From Streptomyces tropicalis (GTDB taxonomy: Bacteria > Actinomycetota > Actinomycetes > Streptomycetales > Streptomycetaceae): 64,000 nucleotides of DNA. The notes under the pieces were generated by a model, which was not told the DNA's origin, did no database searches, and was given only the letters and a program-made list of their open reading frames with translations. Each line of letters starts with the position of its first letter. Positions within the stretch are counted from its first letter, which is position 1. Below are positions 54,141 to 62,922 of the stretch, one piece after another. The DNA lies in contig NZ_JARJBB010000006.1 of the NCBI RefSeq assembly GCF_029269835.1, positions 124,001-188,000 on the forward strand. Direction: 5' to 3'. The position numbers were made by a program, and so were the translations under genes.

Positions 54141-55160
54141 GTGGCACCCGGCAACTCCCGCCCCACGAGCCGCGACGTCGCCCGGGCCGCCGGCGTCTCC
54201 CAGGCCGCCGTCTCCCTCGTCCTCGGCGACAAATGGCGCGGCCGCGTCTCCACCACCACCGCCGAACGCGTCCGGCGCGCCGCCGACGACCTCGGCTACC
54301 GCCCCAACCTCGCCGCCCGCAACCTCCGCCTCGGCCACACCCGCACCGTCCTCCTCGTCGTCCCCGCCCTCACCACCGAATTCTTCGCCGGCGTCTACAC
54401 CGGCGCCGCCCGCATCGCCGCCGAACACGGCTTCGGCGTCGTCCTCTACCCCTCCCCCGAAGGCGTCGGCCCCGCCAGGAACCCCTTCGCCTCCGCCCGC
54501 GCCGCCCTCGACGGCGTCATCGCCTCCTCCATGGCCGCCGACGCCCTCACCGCCCTCCGCGGCGACCGCCTGCCCCTCGTCATGCTCGACAGCGACCCCG
54601 ACGGCAGCCTCGGCGCCGCCACCGTCAACCTCGACATCACCGACGGCGTCCGCCAGGTCTGCGACCACCTCCTCGGCCTCGGCCACCGGCACTTCCTGCA
54701 CCTCGCCGCCGACGTGCCCTCCTGGACCTTCCGGATCCGCGCACAGGAACTCGCCACCCGCATCGGCAGCCGCCCCGACACCACCCTCACCACCACCAGC
54801 GCCCCCCTCACCATCGAGGACGCCCACGCCGCCGCCGAAACCGCCCTCGGCCGCCCCGGCCCCCGCCCCACCGCCCTCGTCTGCGACGACGACAAACTCG
54901 CCGCCGGCGCCTACAAGGCCCTGCGCCGCCTCGGCCTGCGCGTCCCCGACGACGTCTCCGTCACCGGACTCGACGACCTCGCCCTCGCCACCGCCCTCGA
55001 CCCCGAACTGACGACCGTGCGCCTCGACGCCGAGACCTTCGGCGAACGCGGCATGCACGCCCTCCTCGCCGTCCTCGACGGACGCACCCCCGACAGCGGC
55101 GACATCCCCGTCCACCTCGTGGTCCGCGGCTCCACCGCCCCACCCCCCGCCACCGGCTGA
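54141..55160 (+). CDS. LacI-family transcriptional regulator
   Basis: 339 residues. HTH (about 6-55, TSRDVARAAGVSQAAVSLVLGDKWRGRVS), hinge, and a periplasmic-binding-like sensor domain (AALDGVIASSMAADAL, PTALVCDDDKLAAGAYKAL). The insertion KWRG before RVS makes the HTH region slightly long. GTG at 54141 was preferred over the ATG at 54099 because AAGGAG lies 10 nt upstream and the HTH then starts at the normal place. Codons end almost only in C. Probably controls the divergent MFS-pafA pair and itself. Confidence 0.88.
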   Translation: MAPGNSRPTSRDVARAAGVSQAAVSLVLGDKWRGRVSTTTAERVRRAADDLGYRPNLAARNLRLGHTRTVLLVVPALTTEFFAGVYTGAARIAAEHGFGVVLYPSPEGVGPARNPFASARAALDGVIASSMAADALTALRGDRLPLVMLDSDPDGSLGAATVNLDITDGVRQVCDHLLGLGHRHFLHLAADVPSWTFRIRAQELATRIGSRPDTTLTTTSAPLTIEDAHAAAETALGRPGPRPTALVCDDDKLAAGAYKALRRLGLRVPDDVSVTGLDDLALATALDPELTTVRLDAETFGERGMHALLAVLDGRTPDSGDIPVHLVVRGSTAPPPATG

Positions 55161-55210
55161 CCCCAGCCGGCCGCCGGACACGCCCCGGGACGCCGCACGG
55201 ACACGGCAGA

Positions 55211-55236
55211 GCCCCGGCCGCACCAGCGACCGGGGC
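55211..55236. terminator. hairpin between the LacI gene and prcA
   Basis: GCCCCGG and CCGGGGC with inner CGC/GCG pairing form a hairpin between the convergent genes that can serve both directions. Confidence 0.65.
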
Positions 55237-55261
55237 CCGGACAACCACCGCCAGGACGGCC

Positions 55262-56023
55262 CTACTCCTCCTCGGATCCCTGATCCTCCTCGGAGCCCTC
55301 CGCCTCCCCGGCACCGGCCGTATCGTCACCCTCCAGCAGCCGCGCCAGCCGCCTCCTGACGATCCGCTTGAACTTCCGCTTCTGCGGACGCGTACGGTCC
55401 AGGACCGCCACCTCCAGGCGCTCGGCGGGAATCTCCCGCTCGCTGCCGTTGGTGTCCCGCGACAGCGCCTGCACCGCCAGCTTCAGCGCCTCCGCCAGCG
55501 TCATCCCGTCCCGGTGACGCTGGTCCAGATAACTGCTGATCTGCTCCGCATTGCCACCCACCGCGACCGAACCGTGCTCGTCCACGATCGACCCGTCGTG
55601 CGGCAGCCGGTAGATCTGGTCGCCCTCAGGGGTCTCCCCCACCTCGGCCACCACCAGCTCCACCTCGTACGGCTTCTCGGCGGCACTGGAGAAGATCGTG
55701 CCCAGCGTCTGCGCATAGACGTTGGCCAGACCCCGGGCGGTCACGTCGTCCCGGTCGTAGGTGTAACCGCGCAGGTCGGCGTAGCGGACGCCACCGATGC
55801 GCAGATTCTCGTACTCGTTGTACTTGCCGGCGGCCGCGAAACCGATCCGGTCGTAGATCTCGCTGAACTTGTGCAGCGCACGGGACGGATTCTCACCGAC
55901 GAACACGATGCCGTCGGCATACTGCAGCACCACCAGGCTGCGGCCGCGGGCGATGCCCTTGCGGGCGTACTCCGCCCGGTCGGCCATGGCCTGCTGGGGT
56001 GAGACGTAGAACGGCGTCGACAC
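55262..56023 (-). CDS. prcA: 20S proteasome alpha subunit
   Basis: 253 residues. [40 protein letters not shown] is the actinobacterial alpha start with the gate segment. It forms the outer rings and docks the ATPase. The C-terminal acidic tail ([12 protein letters not shown]) is a common alpha-subunit extension. GTG at 56023, 59 nt after prcB. Confidence 0.97.
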   Translation of the reverse strand: MSTPFYVSPQQAMADRAEYARKGIARGRSLVVLQYADGIVFVGENPSRALHKFSEIYDRIGFAAAGKYNEYENLRIGGVRYADLRGYTYDRDDVTARGLANVYAQTLGTIFSSAAEKPYEVELVVAEVGETPEGDQIYRLPHDGSIVDEHGSVAVGGNAEQISSYLDQRHRDGMTLAEALKLAVQALSRDTNGSEREIPAERLEVAVLDRTRPQKRKFKRIVRRRLARLLEGDDTAGAGEAEGSEEDQGSEEE

Positions 56024-56082
56024 CGGTCACCCATCCCTTTCTGTCGAAGTCACTGGATCCCCTCGGAAAAGAACCGCCGCCG

Positions 56083-56928
56083 CTACAGCAGCGCGGCCCG
56101 CGGACCGTCGGGCTGCTCCAGCCGGCGCTGCAGCACCGACCGGGCGATCTCGGAGGACTCCTCCTCGGTGAGCCGGCGGTAGCCGTCATCGGTGATCACG
56201 GTGACGATCGGATAGATCCGGCGGGCCACGTCCGGACCACCCGTCGCCGAGTCGTCGTCCGCCGCGTCGTACAGGGCCTGGACCACCAGCGTCGTCGCCT
56301 CGGCCTCACTCAGGTCGTCCCGGAAGAGCTTCTTCATCGCACCCCGGGCGAAGATCGAACCGGAACCCGTCGCCGCATAGCCGTGCTCCTCGGAACGGCC
56401 GCCCGTCACGTCGTACGAGAAGATCCGGCCCTTGTCGCGGTCCAGGTCGAACCCGGCGAACAGCGGCACCACCGCCAGCCCCTGCATCGCCATGCCCAGA
56501 TTGGAACGGATCATGGTCGACAGCCGGTTCGCCTTGCCCTCCAGCGACAGCTGCGTGCCCTCGACCTTCTCGAAGTGCTCCAGCTCCAACTGGAACAGCT
56601 TCACCATCTCCACGGCAAGACCCGCCGTACCGGCGATGCCCACCGCCGAGTACTCGTCCGCCGGGAAGACCTTCTCGATGTCGCGCTGGGCGATGACGTT
56701 GCCCATGGTGGCCCGGCGGTCGCCGGCCAGCACGACGCCACCCGGGAACGTCACGGCCACGATCGTCGTGCCGTGCGGCGCCTCCAGCACGCCCTGGGTG
56801 GGCGGCAGCTGCCGCTTCCCGGGGAGCAGCTCGGGCTGGTGCTCGGACAGGAAGTCCATGAAGGACGAGGACCCCGGCGTCAGGAAGGCAGCTGGTAGAC
56901 GCCCGGTGCTACGAGTGTTGGCTTCCAC
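56083..56928 (-). CDS. prcB: 20S proteasome beta subunit
   Basis: 281 residues. A 53-residue propeptide ends at HG, exposing the catalytic Thr54 ([12 protein letters not shown]). Asp and Lys of the active site lie in [15 protein letters not shown] and IEKVF. It forms the inner proteolytic rings. GTG at 56928 has GGAAGGAAA upstream. The first 49 nt overlap the 3' end of the HNH gene, so ribosomes must start inside that gene. Confidence 0.97.
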   Translation of the reverse strand: MEANTRSTGRLPAAFLTPGSSSFMDFLSEHQPELLPGKRQLPPTQGVLEAPHGTTIVAVTFPGGVVLAGDRRATMGNVIAQRDIEKVFPADEYSAVGIAGTAGLAVEMVKLFQLELEHFEKVEGTQLSLEGKANRLSTMIRSNLGMAMQGLAVVPLFAGFDLDRDKGRIFSYDVTGGRSEEHGYAATGSGSIFARGAMKKLFRDDLSEAEATTLVVQALYDAADDDSATGGPDVARRIYPIVTVITDDGYRRLTEEESSEIARSVLQRRLEQPDGPRAALL

Positions 56929-57473
56929 GCGTTTCCTTCCACGTATGCGGCAGCCCGCCTCATGACGTCGGGCCGATCCTTGAACTGCCCCAGCGCGGCA
57001 TTGCAGCTGAAGCACAGTACGCCACGGACCCTACCCGTCTCATGGCAGTGATCCACATGCTCGGGGAGAGCCGAAAGACAGATGCAGCAGACGCCCGCCT
57101 GCTCTGCGACCAACGCCTTCAACTCGACCGGGCTCAAGCCGTACTTGCGCTTGAAGTAGCTGACCCTGTTCCGCTCGGCTCTGCACACACGGCAGTAGCT
57201 CGCCCACCCGTCCGACGAGGTCCTGTTGCGCTCCCACTCGGAATGGGGCTTCGCCAGCTCACACTGAGGACACCGCTTGTGACCCTCCGTAACGAGAACC
57301 TCGACCCTGGCCGTCCTGCCTCTGGCCTCCTGGCGCTGCCGGTAGTACTCGGCTGCACACTCCCTGCAGTACGCCTGGAGGCCGTCGGACGGAGATCTGT
57401 TGCCGGCGAAGGCACCGCGCGGCAGATGACGCTTGCACCGCGAACAACGCTTCGACTTAATTTCGCCATTCAA
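56880..57473 (-). CDS. recombination endonuclease VII-like HNH protein with tandem zinc ribbons
   Basis: 197 residues. Two near-duplicate zinc-ribbon repeats (Cys10/13/36/39 and Cys68/71/94/97; both share GNRSPSDG or RNRTSSDG cores ending in YCRxC) precede an endonuclease VII domain with Cys130/132, [14 protein letters not shown] and CN (141-158). The family cleaves branched DNA. The start is TTG at 57473 behind GGGGG. Codons such as AGA, AGG, TGT and CAT are frequent, unlike neighbours. It lies between pup (38 nt) and prcB (49-nt overlap). Confidence 0.9.
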   Translation of the reverse strand: MNGEIKSKRCSRCKRHLPRGAFAGNRSPSDGLQAYCRECAAEYYRQRQEARGRTARVEVLVTEGHKRCPQCELAKPHSEWERNRTSSDGWASYCRVCRAERNRVSYFKRKYGLSPVELKALVAEQAGVCCICLSALPEHVDHCHETGRVRGVLCFSCNAALGQFKDRPDVMRRAAAYVEGNAWKPTLVAPGVYQLPS

Positions 57474-57511
57474 ACCGAGCCCCCAACTTCACCTTAATTT
57501 CAAAGGTGAAG

Positions 57512-57730
57512 TCACTCTCCGCCCTTCTGAACGAAGGACCTCACGAAATCCTCTGCGTTCTCCTCGAGTACGTCGTCGATTTCGTCCAGTACGGAGTCCA
57601 CGTCGTCGCTCAGCTTCTCGTGGCGCTCCTTGAGGTCTTCCGAGCCCTGCGCGTCCTGCGCCTGCTCCTCGACCTCCTCCGTGGAGCGCGTGGCCTTCTG
57701 CTGCCCGCCGCCGGTGTCCTTCGTTGCCAT
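57512..57730 (-). CDS. pup: prokaryotic ubiquitin-like protein Pup
   Basis: 72 residues, largely disordered. MATKDTGGGQQKATR start, ERHEKLSDDVDSVLDEIDDVLEENAEDFVRSFV forms the helix that binds the Arc coiled coil, and the C-terminus reads QKGGE. The final residue is already Glu, so deamidation of Gln by Dop is not needed before ligation. ATG at 57730 (not the longer 57760 start) gives the family length and follows GGGGTGAGG. First gene of pup-HNH-prcB-prcA if the gap to dop holds a promoter. Confidence 0.97.
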   Translation of the reverse strand: MATKDTGGGQQKATRSTEEVEEQAQDAQGSEDLKERHEKLSDDVDSVLDEIDDVLEENAEDFVRSFVQKGGE

Positions 57731-57793
57731 AACCCTCACCCCGCTCTGTTCGACCGACATGGTCGGCCTTTTCGGTCGATCGGTGATGATCAG

Positions 57794-57799
57794 ACCCTA
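57794..57799 (-). promoter_or_regulatory. possible -10 element of pup
   Basis: Minus-strand TAGGGT followed by CTG, about 64 nt upstream of the pup start in the 182-nt dop-pup gap. The same nine bases occur upstream of arc. No convincing -35. Confidence 0.3.
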
Positions 57800-57912
57800 C
57801 AAGCCCGGTCCGACATCGGCCCTGCTGTTTCTCCAACGAACGAGGGCCACCTCGATGATTCCCGGAGTCCGGGTTTTCCACCCGGGGCGGCCCGGTTCGT
57901 CCGCGGGCTTTC

Positions 57913-59424
57913 TCAGCTGCCGGAGAGGACCCTGACCAGGTCTTCCGCGGTGCGGCAGCGGTCGAGGAGCTCCTTGACGTGATTTCGCGTTCCGCGAAGC
58001 GGTTCCAGGGTTGGGACGCGCTGGAGGGAGTCCCGGCCCGGCAGGTCGAAGATCACGGAGTCCCAGGAGGCCGCGGCGACGTCGTCGGCGTACTGCTCCA
58101 GGCAGCGGCCGCGGAAATAGGCGCGGGTGTCCTCCGGGGGCTTGGTGCGGGCCCGGTCGACCTCGGACTCGTCCAGGAGCCGTTTCATGCGTCCGCGGGC
58201 CGCCAGGCGGTTGTAGAGGCCCTTGTCGGGGCGCACGTCGGCGTACTGGAGGTCGACGAGGTGCAGCCGGGCGGCGTCCCAGTCGAGGCCGTCGCGGCGC
58301 CGGTAGCCCTCCATGAGTTCCCGTTTGGCGACCCAGTCCAGTTCGCCGGCGAGGCTCATGGGGTCGTTCTCCAGCCGGTTGAGGGTGTCCTCCCAGCGGG
58401 CGAGGACGTCCTTGGTCTGGTCGTCGGCGTCGGCGCCGAAGCGTTCCTCGACGTATTTGCGCGACAGCTCGTAGTACTCCATCTGGAGCTGGACCGCGGT
58501 GAGTGTGCGGCCGCTGCGGAGGGTGACGAGGCGCTTGAGGCCGGGGTCGTGGGAGACCTGGTGGAGCGTGCGTACGGGCTGGTCGACGGCCAGGTCTACG
58601 GCGATGAAGCCGTCCTCGATCATGGAGAGGACGAGCGCGGTGGTGCCGAGCTTGAGGTAGGTGGAGATCTCGGAGAGGTTGGCGTCGCCGATGATCACGT
58701 GGAGGCGGCGGTACTTCTCGGCGTCGGCGTGGGGTTCGTCGCGGGTGTTGATGATGGGCCGTTTGAGGGTGGTCTCGAGGCCGACCTCGACCTCGAAGTA
58801 GTCGGCGCGCTGGCTGAGCTGGAAGCCGTGTTCGTGGCCGTCCTGGCCGATGCCGACGCGTCCGGCGCCGGCGAAGACCTGGCGGGAGACGAAGAAGGGC
58901 GTGAGGTGGCGCACGATGTCCGAGAAGGCGGTCTCGCGCTTCATCAGGTAGTTCTCGTGCGTGCCGTAGGAGGCGCCCTTGTTGTCGGTGTTGTTCTTGT
59001 AGAGGTGGATGGGCTGGGCGCCGGGGAGCTGGGCGGCACGTTCGGCGGCCTCGGCCATGATCCGTTCGCCGGCCTTGTCCCAGAGGACGGCGTCGCGGGG
59101 GTTGGTGACCTCGGGGGCGCTGTACTCGGGGTGGGCGTGGTCGACGTAGAGGCGGGCGCCGTTGGTGAGGATCACGTTGGCGAGGCCGATGTCCTCGTCG
59201 GTGAGCTGGCTGGCGTCGGCGGCCTCCCTGGCGAGGTCGAAGCCTCGCGCGTCGCGCAGCGGGTTCTCCTCCTCGAAGTCCCAGCGGGCCCGGCGGGCCC
59301 GGTGCATCGCCGCCGCGTACGCGTTGACGATCTGGGACGAGGTGAGCATGGCATTGGCGTTGGGGTGGCCGGGGACGGAGATCCCGTACTCCGTCTCGAT
59401 GCCCATTACTCGCCGTACGGTCAT
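57913..59424 (-). CDS. dop: deamidase/depupylase Dop
   Basis: 503 residues, homologue of Paf[12 protein letters not shown] with Glu10 and [15 protein letters not shown] with Asp95, the known nucleophile position; the Dop-loop lies around residues 40-80 ([14 protein letters not shown]). It removes Pup from substrates and deamidates Pup where needed; here Pup ends in Glu, so depupylation is the main role. ATG at 59424 has AAGGAGGG upstream. 235 nt after arc, with a hairpin between. Confidence 0.97.
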   Translation of the reverse strand: MTVRRVMGIETEYGISVPGHPNANAMLTSSQIVNAYAAAMHRARRARWDFEEENPLRDARGFDLAREAADASQLTDEDIGLANVILTNGARLYVDHAHPEYSAPEVTNPRDAVLWDKAGERIMAEAAERAAQLPGAQPIHLYKNNTDNKGASYGTHENYLMKRETAFSDIVRHLTPFFVSRQVFAGAGRVGIGQDGHEHGFQLSQRADYFEVEVGLETTLKRPIINTRDEPHADAEKYRRLHVIIGDANLSEISTYLKLGTTALVLSMIEDGFIAVDLAVDQPVRTLHQVSHDPGLKRLVTLRSGRTLTAVQLQMEYYELSRKYVEERFGADADDQTKDVLARWEDTLNRLENDPMSLAGELDWVAKRELMEGYRRRDGLDWDAARLHLVDLQYADVRPDKGLYNRLAARGRMKRLLDESEVDRARTKPPEDTRAYFRGRCLEQYADDVAAASWDSVIFDLPGRDSLQRVPTLEPLRGTRNHVKELLDRCRTAEDLVRVLSGS

Positions 59425-59616
59425 GCGGCCCTCCTTGCCCGGCGGCACCCTCGGTCGTGGGCGCCGCTCAAGTACCGCTGTCGCTCAGGTGCCTGTGCGG
59501 TGCCCGTCCCCGCACTGCGCGACCCGGCGGTACGAAAGAGCCTAGAACGCCTTTGCGCTGGTGGGGAGATCATTTGCGTCATTGCCTTGCTCCGGCCGTG
59601 GGCCGGAAAAGCAGTG

Positions 59617-59649
59617 GGCTGCGGGTACCCGTGGAGGGCACCCGCAGCC
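59617..59649. terminator. hairpin after arc
   Basis: GGCTGCGGGT and ACCCGCAGCC (10 bp, perfect) with a 13-base loop, 10 nt beyond the arc stop. It separates arc from dop transcription. Confidence 0.8.
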
Positions 59650-59659
59650 TCTCCGCCTT

Positions 59660-61426
59660 CTAGAGGTACTGACCGGTGTTCGCCACCGTGTCGATGGAGC
59701 GTCCGGTGTCCGCGCCCTGCTTTCCGGTGATGAGGGTGCGGATGTAGACGATCCGTTCGCCCTTCTTTCCGGAGATGCGGGCCCAGTCGTCGGGGTTGGT
59801 GGTGTTGGGAAGGTCCTCGTTCTCCTTGAACTCGTCCACGCATGCCTGGAGGAGGTGGGAGACGCGGAGGCCCTTCTGGTTCTTTTCGAGGAAGTCCTTG
59901 ATCGCCATCTTCTTGGCGCGCCCGACGATGTTCTCGATCATGGCGCCGGAGTTGAAGTCCTTGAAGTAGAGGACTTCCTTGTCGCCGTTGGCGTAGGTGA
60001 CTTCCAGGAAGCGGTTCTCCTCGGATTCGGCGTACATCTGCTCGACGGCGGTCTGGATCATTCCCTGGACGGTGGCGTCCTTGTCGCCGCCGTGTTCGGT
60101 GAGGTCGTCGCCGTGCAGGGGGAGCCGCTGGGTGAGGTACTTCCCGAAGATGTCCTTGGCCGCTTCGGCGTCCGGACGTTCGATCTTGATCTTCACGTCG
60201 AGGCGGCCGGGACGGAGGATGGCGGGGTCGATCATGTCCTCGCGGTTGGAGGCGCCGATCACGACCACGTTCTCCAGGCCCTCCACGCCGTCGATCTCGG
60301 CGAGCAGCTGGGGGACGATGGTGTTCTCGACGTCGGAGCTGACGCCGGAGCCGCGGGTGCGGAAGAGGGATTCCATCTCGTCGAAGAAGACGATGACGGG
60401 GGTGCCCTCGCTGGCCTTCTCCCGGGCGCGCTGGAAGACGAGGCGGATCTGCCGCTCGGTCTCGCCGACGTACTTGTTCAGGAGCTCGGGGCCCTTGATG
60501 TTGAGGAAGAAGCTCTTGCCGGCGGCCTGGCCGGTGACCTCGGCGACCTTCTTGGCCAGGGAGTTCGCGACGGCTTTGGCGATGAGCGTCTTGCCGCATC
60601 CGGGGGGGCCGTAGAGGAGGACGCCCTTGGGCGGGCGGAGCTCGTGCTCCTTGAAGAGGTCGGGGTAGAGGTAGGGGAGCTCGACGGCGTCGCGGATGGC
60701 CTCGATCTGGTTGCCGAGGCCGCCGATCTGCTCGTAGCCGATGTCGGGGACCTCTTCGAGGACGAGCTCCTCGACCTCGCTCTTGGGTACGACCTCGTAG
60801 ACGTAGCCGGAGCGGGGTTCGAGGAGGAGGGCGTCGCCGGGGCGGATGGTGACGTCCAGCAGCGGCTCGGCGAGCCGGACCACCCGTTCCTCGTCGGTGT
60901 GCCCCAGGACGAGGGCGCGCTCGCCGTCCTCGAGGATCTCCTTGAGGGTGACGATGTCGCCGACGCGCTCGTACTCCATGGCTTCGACCACGTTGAGCGC
61001 CTCGTTGAGCATGACCTCCTGGCCGCGCCGGAGGTCGTCGAGGTCGACGCTGGGGCTGACGTTCACGCGCAGTTTGCGGCCGCCGGTGAAGATGTCGGCG
61101 GTGGCGTCCTCGTTGGCCTGCAGGAAGACGCCGAAGCCGGCGGGCGGCTGGGCGAGGCGGTCGACCTCCTCCTTGAGGGCCACGATCTGGTCGCGGGCCT
61201 CGCGGAGTGTGTTCGCCAGTCGTTCGTTCTGTGCGGACACGCCGGCCAGGTTGGTCTGCAGCTCGACGATCCGCTCTTCGAGGATCCTCGTGTGCCGCGG
61301 AGAGTCGGCGAGCTTGCGGCGCAGGACGGCGATCTCCTGCTCAAGGTAGGCGATCTGCCCGGCCGGGTCGTCGGACCCGCGTCCCGGGCGGATGCCGCGG
61401 TTCATGTCGTCGTCGTGGGCTGCCAC
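59660..61426 (-). CDS. arc: proteasome-activating AAA ATPase (Arc/Mpa)
   Basis: 588 residues. Coiled coil (about 25-85, binds Pup), double OB domain (about 90-235), AAA domain with Walker A GPPGCGKT, pore loop nearby, Walker [10 protein letters not shown] and sensor GASNRED. The C-terminal QYL is the known docking tail for the proteasome alpha ring. It unfolds pupylated proteins into the 20S core. GTG at 61426 has AGGAGGTG 6 nt upstream. Confidence 0.97.
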   Translation of the reverse strand: MAAHDDDMNRGIRPGRGSDDPAGQIAYLEQEIAVLRRKLADSPRHTRILEERIVELQTNLAGVSAQNERLANTLREARDQIVALKEEVDRLAQPPAGFGVFLQANEDATADIFTGGRKLRVNVSPSVDLDDLRRGQEVMLNEALNVVEAMEYERVGDIVTLKEILEDGERALVLGHTDEERVVRLAEPLLDVTIRPGDALLLEPRSGYVYEVVPKSEVEELVLEEVPDIGYEQIGGLGNQIEAIRDAVELPYLYPDLFKEHELRPPKGVLLYGPPGCGKTLIAKAVANSLAKKVAEVTGQAAGKSFFLNIKGPELLNKYVGETERQIRLVFQRAREKASEGTPVIVFFDEMESLFRTRGSGVSSDVENTIVPQLLAEIDGVEGLENVVVIGASNREDMIDPAILRPGRLDVKIKIERPDAEAAKDIFGKYLTQRLPLHGDDLTEHGGDKDATVQGMIQTAVEQMYAESEENRFLEVTYANGDKEVLYFKDFNSGAMIENIVGRAKKMAIKDFLEKNQKGLRVSHLLQACVDEFKENEDLPNTTNPDDWARISGKKGERIVYIRTLITGKQGADTGRSIDTVANTGQYL

Positions 61427-61464
61427 GGTCCTCACCTCCTCCAAGGGGAGCTGGACGCTTCCAG

Positions 61465-61470
61465 ACCCTA
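61465..61470 (-). promoter_or_regulatory. possible -10 element of arc
   Basis: Minus-strand TAGGGTCTG about 40 nt upstream of the arc start. TTTCAAT lies near the -35 distance. Similar to the element upstream of pup. Confidence 0.35.
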
Positions 61471-61596
61471 CCTGGGTGGGTGTCGATTGAAACCCCTAGA
61501 TCACAAAGACTGTCGGGGTGTGTCCGATCTTCACCCTTGCGCTCTCCCTCACGCCAGGGGAATACCCACCGAACATGATTGGAAAGCGGGCGGGGG

Positions 61597-61602
61597 TAGG
61601 GT
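61597..61602 (+). promoter_or_regulatory. possible -10 element of the ferredoxin gene
   Basis: TAGGGT about 75 nt upstream of the ferredoxin GTG. The -35 is not clear. Confidence 0.25.
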
Positions 61603-61675
61603 CGACGTGTTCAACACCCGCCGGAGCTGGCCGGATTCCCGTGCGGCTCGGCGCGAAACGTCAGGAGTGAAGTCC

Positions 61676-61975
61676 GTGCAGCAGCAGGCCCCGGGAGCGG
61701 GCGAGGCGCTGGAGGTCTGGATCGACCAGGATCTGTGCACCGGTGACGGTATCTGTGCGCAGTACGCGCCGGAGGTGTTCGAGCTGGACATCGACGGTCT
61801 GGCGTATGTCCGGGGGCCGGGTGAGGAGCTGTTGCAGGAGGTGGGAGCGGCAACGCCGGTGCCGCTGCCGCTCCTCGCGGACGTGGTGGACTCGGCGCGG
61901 GAATGTCCGGGCGACTGCATTCATGTACGGCGGGTTTCGGACAGGGTCGAGGTGTACGGTCCGGACGCCGAGTGA
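61676..61975 (+). CDS. 3Fe-4S-type ferredoxin
   Basis: 99 residues. Cys21-x2-Asp24-x2-Cys27 (CTGDGIC) and Cys77-Pro (ECPGDC) give three cluster ligands with Asp in place of the second Cys, the pattern of [3Fe-4S] ferredoxins that often serve P450s. An extra Cys81 is present. APEVFELDIDGLAYV is typical. GTG at 61676 has AGGAG 8 nt upstream; GTG at 61667 is too close to that site. Divergent from arc; no redox partner is adjacent. Confidence 0.92.
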   Translation: MQQQAPGAGEALEVWIDQDLCTGDGICAQYAPEVFELDIDGLAYVRGPGEELLQEVGAATPVPLPLLADVVDSARECPGDCIHVRRVSDRVEVYGPDAE

Positions 61976-62029
61976 CGCTGCGGACCGCCTGAGTTACGGC
62001 CGGGGGCCCGGGGTGGGTGCGGGCGGGGG

Positions 62030-62596
62030 TCAGACGGTGCGGGCCTGGCTGGGGGTGGTGCGGACGAAGGCTCCGTTGCTCCAGCGCCAGGAGGCGGTGT
62101 CCTTGAGGTCGGGGCAGCAACTCGGCACGTCGGGCGAGGAGTAGCCGAGCAGGGTGGCGGTGACGGCTCCGGCGTGGAGGGTGAAGTCGGTCACGGTGAG
62201 CCGGTCCTTGGGGTCGACGAGGGTGGCGACGACGCGGGGTGCGGTGGTGTCGGCGGCCCGGGTGAGGACGTAGACGGCGTCGGGCGGGGTGCCCATGGAG
62301 GCGTCGCAGTGGACGACGGCGACGGTTTCGGGGCGGCCGTCGCCGTCGAGGTCTCCGGCGGCTTTCTTCGCCACGACGGCTTTCACGGGGCCGCAGGTGA
62401 TCGGGAAGGTCACGCCGGCGGTGGAGGGCGGTGTGGCGGGGGCGGTCCGGGTGCCGGTGGCCTGGGCGGCGGTCGCGGGGCTCGGCTGGAGGAGCGAGCT
62501 GAGGGCGACCACGCCGGCGACGGCGGTGGCGGTGGCCATCCAGTGGAGGGGGCGGGTGTCCGTGTGGGCCAGTTCCGGAACGGCGGAGGGCTGCAC
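62030..62596 (-). CDS. secreted hypothetical protein
   Basis: 188 residues. A hydrophobic segment (about 19-40, WMATATAVAGVVALSSLL, then PSPATAAQ) suggests a signal peptide or anchor. The mature part contains DLDGDGRPETVAVV, resembling an FG-GAP-like calcium-binding loop, and a SSPDVPSCCPDL double-cysteine stretch. Function unknown. GTG at 62596 has AGGAG about 10 nt upstream; a longer start, ATG at 62641 (MLATPPAQPSQEK), is possible. Convergent with the ferredoxin gene. Confidence 0.72.
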   Translation of the reverse strand: MQPSAVPELAHTDTRPLHWMATATAVAGVVALSSLLQPSPATAAQATGTRTAPATPPSTAGVTFPITCGPVKAVVAKKAAGDLDGDGRPETVAVVHCDASMGTPPDAVYVLTRAADTTAPRVVATLVDPKDRLTVTDFTLHAGAVTATLLGYSSPDVPSCCPDLKDTASWRWSNGAFVRTTPSQARTV

Positions 62597-62922
62597 GAGG
62601 AGTTTCTCCTGTGAGGGCTGTGCCGGTGGGGTGGCAAGCATCGTGCCACACGTCACAGTGGCGGGGAACCGGGGGGTGGGTTCTCGCCGCGGTTGAGCTG
62701 GGCCGGGGTGTCCCGGGGGGGGGCTGCCGGGCGTCCTTCCGGTGCGGCGGCTCCGGGTCCCGGGGGTCCGGCCTCCGCTTGGGCGGTCCGGGCCGGGTGC
62801 GGTCCGCTTCCGGTGGCGCGGGGTCGTGGTGGGGGGCAACGCGGAGGCGCCGTGGTGCAGTTCCCCGGTGGGTCGGGGAACTGCACCACGGCGCCTCGTC
62901 GTTGTGCGGGCCGGGGGGCGGG
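62597..62922. other. intergenic region with trmI terminator
   Basis: 326 nt. The left part is the presumed promoter region of the secreted protein. A run of eight or more G lies near 62716-62724. The right part is the very strong hairpin at 62844-62897. No gene is supported. Confidence 0.6.
62844..62897. terminator. 23-bp perfect hairpin ending trmI
   Basis: Fully complementary 23-base arms (62844-62866 and 62875-62897) with an 8-base loop, 25 nt beyond the trmI stop. It is the longest perfect stem in the window. Confidence 0.9.

Noticed and set aside
56880..57473. Intein or transposase within the proteasome operon
   Set aside because: The protein has zinc ribbons and an endonuclease VII motif but no splicing blocks, transposase DDE motif or flanking inverted repeats.
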